Shown: one piece after another, positions 1 to 6,459 of the stretch
How positions within the stretch are numbered: position 1 is the first letter of the stretch
How the letters are laid out: the number at the start of each line of letters is the position of its first letter
Origin: Caulobacteraceae bacterium
GTDB taxonomy: Bacteria; Pseudomonadota; Alphaproteobacteria; Caulobacterales; Caulobacteraceae
Assembly (NCBI GenBank): GCA_031291685.1
Contig: JARLIP010000105.1
Location: 1-36,784, forward strand
Direction: 5' to 3'
DNA length: 36,784 bases
Program-made: the position numbers and the translations under genes
Notes under the pieces: model-generated
The model's database searches: none
Told to the model about the DNA's origin: nothing
The model's input: only the letters and a program-made list of their open reading frames with translations

Positions 1-273
1 GATCAGCCGCTCCGGCTCAAGGCCCCAGGCCGCGAGGCCCCCGGCGAAGGGCCGGCCCCGCTCCCGCGCCCACTCGGCGCTGGTCACCAGGACCAGGGGC
101 CGGCGATCCTGGCGCCCCACCCACGCCAGGCGCCCCAGGCAAAAGCCCAGGGCCGTGGCCGCATCCCCCGGCTGGGCCGCCGCCACCTCCTCCAGGGGCT
201 CGCAGATCTCCGGAAAGTCGTTGGCGCCGTCGGGTTCGGCGAGGTCACGGGCGGGGATGGATGGATGGGTCAT
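1..273 (-). CDS. imuA: ImuA-like SOS mutagenesis protein, N-terminal part (runs off left edge)
   Basis: The reverse strand is open from an ATG at 273 to the window edge (91 codons). The peptide begins MTHPSIPARDLAEPDG and contains ALGFCLGRLAW followed by PLVLVTSAEWARERG, which resembles the start of the RecA-like core of alphaproteobacterial ImuA proteins. In this family ImuA works with ImuB and DnaE2 in error-prone translesion synthesis after DNA damage, and the three genes usually form an imuA-imuB-dnaE2 operon; here the rest would lie to the left, outside the window. A LexA-type box lies 15 bp upstream of the start, which supports both the start choice and SOS control. Without the C-terminal part the assignment is good but not certain; a generic RecA-like protein is the alternative. 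Confidence 0.7.
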   Translation of the reverse strand, partial: MTHPSIPARDLAEPDGANDFPEICEPLEEVAAAQPGDAATALGFCLGRLAWVGRQDRRPLVLVTSAEWARERGRPFAGGLAAWGLEPERLI

Positions 274-287
274 GGGCGGAACTTTCT

Positions 288-302
288 GTTCCCATTTTGT
301 TC
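288..302. promoter_or_regulatory. LexA (SOS) box GTTC-N7-GTTC
   Basis: GTTC at 288-291 and GTTC at 299-302 are separated by exactly 7 nt. This direct repeat is the established LexA operator in alphaproteobacteria. It lies between the leftward imuA-like gene and the rightward gene at 384. Its distance to the imuA start is 15 bp, so LexA would cover the imuA promoter. Confidence 0.75.
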
Positions 303-383
303 TAGTTTTCAGCGCCGGAGTCAATGGCGGACGCGGCCAAGGCGCCTGTGCGAAGATGTCGCCCCAACCGGAGCGCGAATCGC

Positions 384-893
384 ATGGCCGTCCGATCCCT
401 TTCCCTGCTCGCGGCGGCTGCATCCGCCCTGTGCCTGGCCGGCGCCGCCCACGGCCAGGCCCCCTCGCCGATCACCCAGGCCCTGACGATCAAGGGTCCG
501 GACGGTCGCACCGCCACCGTCACCGACGCCCAGCTACGGGACATGCACCGCTTTTCCGTCACCGCGGGCTTTGGCGAGCACCATGTCTATGCCGGCGCCC
601 CGGTCAGCGACCTTCTGGCCCTGGTCGGCGGCCCCTCGGACGTCAAGCTGCACGGCCCGCCCCTGGACCAGATCGTGATCGTCACCGGCTCGGACGGCTT
701 CATCGCCGTCCTGTCCATCGCCGAGACCGCCCGCAGCTTTCGCGACGCGCCCCCGACCATCCTCGCCGACGAGGTGGACGGCAAGCCGTTGGACCCCAAG
801 GAGGGTCCCTATCGCCTGGTCATCGGCGGCGAACTGAAGGCCTCGCGCTCCGTGCGGACGGTCACGACCATCGAGCTGCGCCCGGTCCATTAA
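384..893 (+). CDS. secreted molybdopterin-binding-fold (sulfite-oxidase-like domain) protein
   Basis: 169 aa. An N-terminal signal peptide is visible: MAVRSLSLLAAAASALCLAGAAHG, with cleavage likely after AHG. The mature part (TLTIKGPDGRTATVTDAQLRDM..., then GAPVSDLLALVGG, IVTGSDGFIAVLS and GPYRLVIGGE...ARSVRTVTTIELR) follows the pattern of the oxidoreductase molybdopterin-binding domain reduced to a small periplasmic module. Small proteins of this type are common and poorly characterised, and whether this one binds a cofactor cannot be seen. The ATG at 384 is chosen because it starts directly at the signal peptide; an in-frame ATG at 324 would add 20 charged residues that do not look like a signal. 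The gene diverges from imuA. Confidence 0.65.
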   Translation: MAVRSLSLLAAAASALCLAGAAHGQAPSPITQALTIKGPDGRTATVTDAQLRDMHRFSVTAGFGEHHVYAGAPVSDLLALVGGPSDVKLHGPPLDQIVIVTGSDGFIAVLSIAETARSFRDAPPTILADEVDGKPLDPKEGPYRLVIGGELKASRSVRTVTTIELRPVH

Positions 894-969
894 ATGGGTC
901 CGATTTCCGCGCGCCGACGCGCCGAACCCGACTATTCTGCGCTCAAAGCCAGACCGGGAGACAGGCGGC

Positions 970-1782
970 ATGACCCTTTCCGCATCCGAGAAGCGCACGG
1001 CCTTTCGCGCCCTGCATGACCAGGGCTGTTTCGTCCTGCCCAATCCCTGGGACGTTGGCGGCGCCAGGCTGTTGCAGTCCCTGGGCTTCAAGGCCCTGGC
1101 CTCCACCAGCGCCGGTTTCGCCTGGTCGATCGGCAAGGCCGACAACGCCGTCACCCGGGACGAGGTGCTGGCTCACCTGGCCAGCCTGTGCGCCGCCACC
1201 GACCTGCCGGTGAACGCCGACTTCGAGGGCGGCTTCGCCGACGCGCCAAAGGACGTCGCCGCCAATGTCATCCTGGCGCTGAAGACCGGGGTCGCGGGCC
1301 TGTCCATCGAGGATCGCGCGCTGGCGGGACCGTCGCCCCTCTATGACCATGGCCTGGCGGTGGAGCGGATCGCCGCCGCCCGCTCGGCCATGGACGCCGA
1401 GGCGCCCGAGGCCATACTGGTGGCTCGCTGCGAGGCGGCCCTGGTCGGGCCGGTGGACCTGGACCTGATCATCGCCCGCCTGACCGCCTTCGCCGAGGCC
1501 GGCGCCGACTGCCTCTTTGCGCCGGGCCTGAGCAAGCCGGAACAGATCAGCGCCGTGGTCGCCGCCGTGGCGCCCAAGCCGGTCAATGTGGTGCTGGGCT
1601 TGGGCGCCACCGTGGCCGGCCTGGCCGGTCTCGGCGTGCGGCGGGTCAGCGTCGGCGGCGGCCTGTCCCGGGCCGCCTGGACCGGCTTCATCCGCGCCGC
1701 CCGGGAATTGGCCACGGACGGAACCCTGACCAGCCTGGAGGGCGCCGTCGGCGGCGGGGAGATCAACGGCCTGTTCCGCTGA
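970..1782 (+). CDS. isocitrate lyase / PEP mutase family protein
   Basis: 270 aa, TIM-barrel enzyme of the ICL/PEPM superfamily (PEP_mutase domain). Recognisable segments are the N-terminal LPNPWDVGGARLLQSLGFKALASTSAG, the metal-site region VNADFEGGFAD (about residues 78-88), the GVAGLSIEDRAL loop (about 108-119), and the ARCEA strand that corresponds to ARTEA/ARTDA in better-known members. Enzymes of this branch cleave or form C-C or C-P bonds of alpha-keto acids (carboxyphosphonoenolpyruvate mutase-like, oxaloacetate decarboxylase-like or methylisocitrate lyase-like); the substrate cannot be read from sequence. A purine-rich GGGAGACAGG precedes the ATG. The next genes on the same strand encode redox enzymes with no obvious pathway link. 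Confidence 0.75.
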   Translation: MTLSASEKRTAFRALHDQGCFVLPNPWDVGGARLLQSLGFKALASTSAGFAWSIGKADNAVTRDEVLAHLASLCAATDLPVNADFEGGFADAPKDVAANVILALKTGVAGLSIEDRALAGPSPLYDHGLAVERIAAARSAMDAEAPEAILVARCEAALVGPVDLDLIIARLTAFAEAGADCLFAPGLSKPEQISAVVAAVAPKPVNVVLGLGATVAGLAGLGVRRVSVGGGLSRAAWTGFIRAARELATDGTLTSLEGAVGGGEINGLFR

Positions 1783-1867
1783 CCTCGAAACGCCACGGGA
1801 CGGTTGCAAGCGCCGGCCCTTGGTTCATGATCCCGCCGCCCGTCGTTCTGGCCGCCAAGGACCCTCC

Positions 1868-2428
1868 ATGACCCAATCGCACAGTGTCGCCGTGATCGTG
1901 GGGAGCCTTCGCGCGGCCTCCCTCAGCCGCAAGGTCGCCCACGCCCTGATCGGCCTGGCGCCCGAGGGGCTGGACCTGAAGATCATCGAGATCGGCGACC
2001 TGGCCCTCTATAACGAAGAGCTCGAGGCCAGCCCGCCGGCCCCCTGGACGCGGTTCCGCGACGAGATGAAGGCCGTCTCGGCGGTGCTGTTCGTCACCCC
2101 GGAATATAACCGCTCGGTCCCCGGCGCCCTGAAGAACGCCCTGGACGTGGGCTCGCGACCCTATGGCCAGAGCATCTGGGGCGGCAAGCCCGGGGCCATC
2201 GTCAGCGTCTCTCCCGGGGCCATGGGCGCCTTCGGGGCCAATCATCACCTGCGCCAGTCCCTGGTGTTCCTGGACGTGCCGACCCTGCAGCAGCCGGAGG
2301 CCTATGTGGGCCACGCGGGCGCGCTGTTCGACGATCAGGACAACCTGACCAACGAGGGGACCAAGGGCTTCCTGGGCGGCTTCATGAAGGCCTTCGGCGC
2401 CTGGGTGCAAACCAACGCCCGAGCCTGA
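1868..2428 (+). CDS. NADPH-dependent FMN reductase (ChrR/YieF-like flavoprotein)
   Basis: 186 aa flavodoxin-fold protein. The FMN phosphate-binding loop is GSLRAASLSRKVAHAL (about residues 12-27), and the signature TPEYNRSVPGALKNALDVGSRP (about 77-98) is the classic PEYN-S-PG-LKNA-D motif of NAD(P)H:quinone/chromate/azo reductases. Family members reduce quinones, chromate or other electrophiles by two-electron transfer with FMN and protect against oxidative stress. The ATG at 1868 is preferred to an in-frame upstream start because the protein then begins directly at the first beta strand. Confidence 0.85.
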   Translation: MTQSHSVAVIVGSLRAASLSRKVAHALIGLAPEGLDLKIIEIGDLALYNEELEASPPAPWTRFRDEMKAVSAVLFVTPEYNRSVPGALKNALDVGSRPYGQSIWGGKPGAIVSVSPGAMGAFGANHHLRQSLVFLDVPTLQQPEAYVGHAGALFDDQDNLTNEGTKGFLGGFMKAFGAWVQTNARA

Positions 2429-2441
2429 CGGGCGCCCGCAT

Positions 2442-2474
2442 CGCCCCGAACTTTGGGACGCCCCGAACTTTGGG
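2442..2474. repeat. tandem 16-bp repeat CGCCCCGAACTTTGGG upstream of the Fe-ADH gene
   Basis: The 16-mer CGCCCCGAACTTTGGG occurs at 2442-2457 and again at 2459-2474 with one base between the copies. It lies about 75-105 bp upstream of the alcohol dehydrogenase start and just after the stop of the FMN reductase. The position fits a regulator-binding site, but a recent local duplication without function is equally possible. Confidence 0.6.
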
Positions 2475-2548
2475 CGGGGAGCCGTTTTCATCCGCTGCGA
2501 ATGAGTCCATTTGGAGCGGAAAGATTCCGAGTATTCGAGGGCAGGTCC

Positions 2549-3694
2549 ATGAACGGCTTTGATTTCAACTACGGTCCCCGCGTCCACAGCAAGGTCGGCG
2601 CCTGCGAGCGCCTGGGCGCCCTGACCCCTGACGGCGCCGTGCTGCTGGTCACGGACAAGGGCGTGCGCGGCCTTGGCCTGTGCGAGCCGGCCATCCAGGC
2701 CCTGGAGGCCGCCGGCCGCGCCGTCACCGTGTTCGACGCCGTGGAGGCCGATCCCTCCGCCGCCACCATCCTGGCCACGGTCGAGGCCGGGCGCTTGGCC
2801 GGGGCGACCTCGGTGGTGGGCCTGGGCGGCGGCAGCCCCATGGATGTGGCCAAGCTGGCGGCCTATCTGCTGGGCTCCGGCGACAGCCTCGACAGCATCT
2901 ATGGGGTGGATCACGCCAAGGGGGCGCGCCTGCCCCTGATCCTGGTCCCGACCACCGCCGGCACCGGCTCCGAGGCCACCCCGATCTCCATCGTCACCGT
3001 CGGCGGCGCGGAAAAGAAGGGCGTGGTCTCCGCCCCCCTCTATGCCGACTGGGCGATCCTGGATTCCGAGCTGACCGTGGGCCTGCCGCCCCATGTGACC
3101 GCCGCCACCGGGGTCGACGCCATGGTCCACGCCATCGAGTCCTACACCTCGGCGCGGCTGAAGAACCCGATCTCCGACGCCCTGGCCGAGCGCGCCCTGC
3201 GCCTGTTGTCGGCCAATATCCGCACCGCCGTGCGCGACGGCCAGGACCGAGGCGCCCGCCAGGCCATGCTGCTGGGCTCACACCTGGCCGGGGTGGCCTT
3301 CGCCAACGCCCCCGTGGCCGGGGTCCACGCCCTGGCCTATCCCCTGGGCGGCCACTTCCACGTGCCCCACGGCCTGTCCAACGCCCTGATGCTGCCCCAC
3401 GTGCTGAACCACAACATGGAGGCGGCCCTGGAACTCTACGCGGAACTGGGGCTGATGGTGGAGCCCGCGCTGTCCAGCCTCGGCCGCCAGGGCCAGGCCC
3501 AGGGCCTGGTCGAGGCGCTGAAGTCCATCGCCGCCGACTGCGCCCTGCCCGACCGCCTCGCCGCCGTGGGGGTCGACGCCAGCCACCTGGACCTCCTGGC
3601 CTCCGAGGCCATCAAGCAGCAGCGCCTGCTGATCAACAACCCCGCCCCGATCACCGAGGCCGACGCCCGGCGCCTCTATGAGGCGGCGCTCTGA
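2549..3694 (+). CDS. iron-containing alcohol dehydrogenase (group III)
   Basis: 381 aa, full-length for the family. The NAD(P)-binding loop GGGSPMD is at residues 93-99 and the second conserved block PTTAGTGSE at 134-142. The four metal ligands can be placed: D190 and H194 in GVDAMVHAIE, H260 in GVHALAYPLG and H274 in HVPHGLSNA. Proteins of this group oxidise or reduce alcohols and aldehydes with NAD(P)H and Fe2+ (or Zn2+); the physiological substrate is not predictable. The ATG at 2549 is chosen because it follows the purine-rich GAGGGCAGG and places the Rossmann domain at the normal distance from the N terminus. A tandem 16-bp repeat lies in the upstream gap. Confidence 0.88.
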   Translation: MNGFDFNYGPRVHSKVGACERLGALTPDGAVLLVTDKGVRGLGLCEPAIQALEAAGRAVTVFDAVEADPSAATILATVEAGRLAGATSVVGLGGGSPMDVAKLAAYLLGSGDSLDSIYGVDHAKGARLPLILVPTTAGTGSEATPISIVTVGGAEKKGVVSAPLYADWAILDSELTVGLPPHVTAATGVDAMVHAIESYTSARLKNPISDALAERALRLLSANIRTAVRDGQDRGARQAMLLGSHLAGVAFANAPVAGVHALAYPLGGHFHVPHGLSNALMLPHVLNHNMEAALELYAELGLMVEPALSSLGRQGQAQGLVEALKSIAADCALPDRLAAVGVDASHLDLLASEAIKQQRLLINNPAPITEADARRLYEAAL

Positions 3695-3708
3695 GACCCG
3701 CGCGTCCT

Positions 3709-3759
3709 CCTCAGGATGACGTAGTTTATTGAAATTCCATAATAATCGTCATGGTGAGG
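3709..3759. repeat. imperfect inverted repeat, REP-like intergenic element
   Basis: CCTCAGGATGACG (3709-3721) and CGTCATGGTGAGG (3747-3759) are inverted copies differing at two central bases. They flank an AT-rich 25-bp loop and are followed by the GC hairpin GCGGGGCGAAGCGCCGC and CTCGAACCACGC. From memory, this arrangement is a widespread intergenic repeat family in Caulobacteraceae genomes. It lies between convergent genes, where such elements commonly sit and can act as a transcription terminator or RNA-stabilising structure. Confidence 0.5.
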
Positions 3760-3861
3760 AGCGGGGCGAAGCGCCGCGTCTCGAACCACGCACCCATGGC
3801 GGCGTGACGGGCCCTCAGACTGAAACCCACGCCCGATGACCCGGTCTCGTTCACGGAATGG

Positions 3862-3883
3862 ATCGCCGCGAAGACGCGGCGAT
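3862..3883. terminator. perfect 9-bp hairpin between convergent genes (repeat-type, possible bidirectional terminator)
   Basis: ATCGCCGCG (3862-3870), loop AAGA, CGCGGCGAT (3875-3883) form a perfect stem. It is 43 bp beyond the stop of the leftward MBOAT gene and 168 bp beyond the stop of the alcohol dehydrogenase. No T-run follows on either strand, so classical intrinsic termination is not assured. The sequence also resembles a common repetitive hairpin of this group. Confidence 0.4.
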
Positions 3884-3925
3884 GACGGGCAAGTTGGCTT
3901 CAGCGGCCCGCCTCGAAGGCCGTCC

Positions 3926-5347
3926 TCAGAAGTTCTTATAGACGATGTCCGGGGCCGGGCCGCCGACGATCAGGACCGAGATCAGCACGATCAGCACCAT
4001 GACGGTGAACTGGACCGTGCGCACATAGCGCGAGCCCAGCCAGGGATGCCGGGCCGCCCGGACCTGCCCCTCCGCCAGCCAGGCCAGGGCCGCGCTGGAG
4101 GTGATGAAGACCAAGCTCCAGGCCGCCAGCAGGGCCGGGGCGCCCAGGGCGCTGATGAAGCCGCCCAGCTGGCTCCAGCTGGACCAGAACCACAGCAGGG
4201 TGAAGGCGAACCAGGTGAAGGTCAGGCCCCGGGACAGGGACCGATAGAGGACGTTCTCGCTCAACTTGCGATAGCCGGCCCGGCCCAGGCGCTGGCCCAT
4301 GACGATCTGATAGAGCTTGTTGGCCGCCACCCCGCCGCCCTGCAAAACCCCGAAGAACAGGAACATCGAGGTCTGGCCGTGCCAGGCGCCCACCAGGAAG
4401 AAGGTGATGAAATAGGCCAGGACCGCGAAATAGGGCTCGGCCCAGCGCGCCGTCACCCGCCGCATGCAGGTCAGGAGCACCGGGGTATAGACATAGGTCT
4501 TCAGCCAGCTGGACAGGGTGATGTGCCAGCGGGACCAGAAGGCGATGAAGTTCTCGGAGACGAACGGGTTGTTGAAGTTCTCCGGCAGATCGAAGCGATA
4601 GAGCTTGGCCACCCCGATCACGAAGTCGGTGTAGCCGGAGAAGTTTGCATAGAGGAAGAACGGATAGATGGCCCCGATCAGGGCGCCGTAGAGCGCCTTG
4701 CTGGCGAAGGGCAGGTCCGGGCCGAGGGCCGCGATGCAGGCTTGCTGGGCCTTCATCAAGAGGGCCGAGACGATCACCACCTTGAAGAAGCCGATGGCCA
4801 CCCGCCAAGCCGCCTCGCCCACCACGAAGACGTCGAGGGGCAGGCGCTCCTGGCTCTCCATCCGGTGATAGTCCGGATAGAGCTGGATCGGGCCTGAGAT
4901 CAGGGCCGGGAAGTTCAGGGTGTAGTTGACGTAAGACAGCGGCGAGACCCGCGCCTTCAGCCCGCCCTGCTGCGCCTCGATCACCAGGTGCAGGACCCGG
5001 AAGAAGACATAGGACAGGCCAATGGTCACATAGACGAACGGCAGGGTGATGGAGCCGGGGATGAAGCTGTAGCGCTTGAGCCAGAAGAACTCGAACAGCA
5101 CCAGGGCCAGGAAGGCCAGGAACAGCCCCTGGGACGGCCGGTTGCGCAGCAGCACCACCCCCAGATAGCCGGTCAGCAGGAAGGCCGCGAAGGGCAGCAC
5201 CGAGACCACGCCGGAGGCGAACAGGGCGAAGAACACCAGGTTCAGCGCGAGCAGCACCAGCCGCCGCCAGATCAGGGCGCCGGACAGGTTGAACAGCACC
5301 GCGCCCACGACCGCGAAGCCGAGGAACTGGAAGGAGGGGGCGTTCAT
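3926..5347 (-). CDS. MBOAT family O-acyltransferase (DltB/AlgI-like)
   Basis: 473 aa polytopic membrane protein. Hydrophobic segments run from residue 8 onward. The MBOAT core shows the WSRWHITLSSWLK block (271-283) and the catalytic-type histidine H323 in VGAWHGQTSMF. MBOAT proteins such as DltB and AlgI move an acyl group from a cytoplasmic carrier across the membrane to a surface polymer. The start is the ATG at 5347, which overlaps the stop of the upstream SGNH gene in an ATGA; this 4-nt overlap indicates translational coupling. It is the last gene of the operon ACP-FkbH-SGNH-MBOAT. The donor is therefore most likely the acyl unit carried by the ACP at 8394-8636, not acetyl-CoA. The acceptor is unknown. 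Confidence 0.88.
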   Translation of the reverse strand: MNAPSFQFLGFAVVGAVLFNLSGALIWRRLVLLALNLVFFALFASGVVSVLPFAAFLLTGYLGVVLLRNRPSQGLFLAFLALVLFEFFWLKRYSFIPGSITLPFVYVTIGLSYVFFRVLHLVIEAQQGGLKARVSPLSYVNYTLNFPALISGPIQLYPDYHRMESQERLPLDVFVVGEAAWRVAIGFFKVVIVSALLMKAQQACIAALGPDLPFASKALYGALIGAIYPFFLYANFSGYTDFVIGVAKLYRFDLPENFNNPFVSENFIAFWSRWHITLSSWLKTYVYTPVLLTCMRRVTARWAEPYFAVLAYFITFFLVGAWHGQTSMFLFFGVLQGGGVAANKLYQIVMGQRLGRAGYRKLSENVLYRSLSRGLTFTWFAFTLLWFWSSWSQLGGFISALGAPALLAAWSLVFITSSAALAWLAEGQVRAARHPWLGSRYVRTVQFTVMVLIVLISVLIVGGPAPDIVYKNF

Positions 5348-6459
5348 CGGGCCGCTCCCGCGCAAAGGCCGTTCTGGGGCGTGGCCAGCAGGGTCTGGAC
5401 AGCAGCCTGGGCCAGGAGCCCCTGGCCCGCGCCGTTCAGATGGCCATCGGCGCGATAGAAGTAGTCGGGCGCGTTCTTGACGCCCTTGAAGGCCCGTCCG
5501 CCATCGACGAACAGGGCGCCGTGACGGGCGGCGATATCCGCCAGGGCCCGGTCCAGGATTTCAGGGTCCACGCCCTTGGGGGCGGTTCCGGCGGCGATCA
5601 GATCGGCCTGGGCCTGCTGCGGGGCATAGACCAAAAGCAGCTTGGCGCCCGAGGGCTTGAGGCCATCGGTCAGATAGGCCACCGCCGCATCGACCACGGC
5701 CAGACGGGCCTGCCAGTCCTTGGACAGGGGCGCACGCAGGAAGTCGGCCCGGTCGCCATAGTGCAGGTAGGTCGCCGCATAGGCCTGGGCGTTGCCGTAG
5801 ATATAGTGCTGGGCGATGGTGGCCGCCCGGCTTTCGGTCATCAGGGACTTGGCCCGGTCCATCAGCCCCGGATGATAGGGCGGCGACGGCGGCGGGGGCT
5901 GAAGGGCGCGGACGGGATCAAAGCCCCCCTCCGGCATCTTCAACAGATCGAACGGCGCCACCACCCAGGCCACCATCTGTGGCTTCAGGGCCAGGGCCTC
6001 GGGCAAGCGGGCTGCGGCCTGGTCGATATTGTTGAAGCCCCCCAGGCTCTGCACGTCGATGGGCCCGCCGCACTGGGCGGACATCGCCTTGGCGGTCCTG
6101 ACGGACCACACATCCTCGAAGGGGATCAGATAGCCCCAGCTGGTGGAGGAACCGAGCACCGCCAGCCGGCTCGCGCCTCGCGGCGGCGGCAGGCAGGGAC
6201 CGGTCCCGCGATAGCCGCAGGCGTTGAATTTCATCTCCACCCAAGGCCCCTCAGCGGCCTTGTCGCGGCTGGAGCAATTGGACCTGGGGCGCATGGGCCC
6301 GTCTTCCTTGACGCACTGATCGACCTTCTGTTCGGGCCACACCATCCGGGCCGCGCCCTCGGCGCCGACCAGGAAGACCAGGGCCGTGACGGCCGCGATC
6401 AGCGGCAGCAGGATCAAATCCCGCCGCGGCAGGGATCGGCGCGCGCCGGGGACGCTCAA
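5344..6459 (-). CDS. membrane-anchored SGNH-hydrolase-like protein (DltD/AlgJ-type partner of MBOAT)
   Basis: 371 aa. A single N-terminal hydrophobic segment (LILLPLIAAVTALVFLVGAE, about 15-34) follows a basic n-region, so the body is probably periplasmic and anchored. The SGNH core begins RLAVLGSSTSWG, with the nucleophile likely S105, and closes with YRADGHLNGAG, supplying D338 and H340. Six cysteines, several of them between residues 49 and 89, suggest disulfides. MBOAT systems commonly include such a partner (DltD, AlgJ/AlgX, PatB) that completes acyl transfer to the polymer. The start is a TTG at 6459 overlapping the FkbH stop in TTGA, and the stop overlaps the MBOAT start. The enzyme could be the transferase or an esterase. 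Confidence 0.78.
   Translation of the reverse strand: MSVPGARRSLPRRDLILLPLIAAVTALVFLVGAEGAARMVWPEQKVDQCVKEDGPMRPRSNCSSRDKAAEGPWVEMKFNACGYRGTGPCLPPPRGASRLAVLGSSTSWGYLIPFEDVWSVRTAKAMSAQCGGPIDVQSLGGFNNIDQAAARLPEALALKPQMVAWVVAPFDLLKMPEGGFDPVRALQPPPPSPPYHPGLMDRAKSLMTESRAATIAQHYIYGNAQAYAATYLHYGDRADFLRAPLSKDWQARLAVVDAAVAYLTDGLKPSGAKLLLVYAPQQAQADLIAAGTAPKGVDPEILDRALADIAARHGALFVDGGRAFKGVKNAPDYFYRADGHLNGAGQGLLAQAAVQTLLATPQNGLCAGAAR

Noticed and set aside
1763-3130. 455-codon reverse-strand frame opposite the FMN reductase and alcohol dehydrogenase
   Set aside because: Gly/His/Gln-rich shadow of two clearly real genes; a common artefact in GC-rich DNA.
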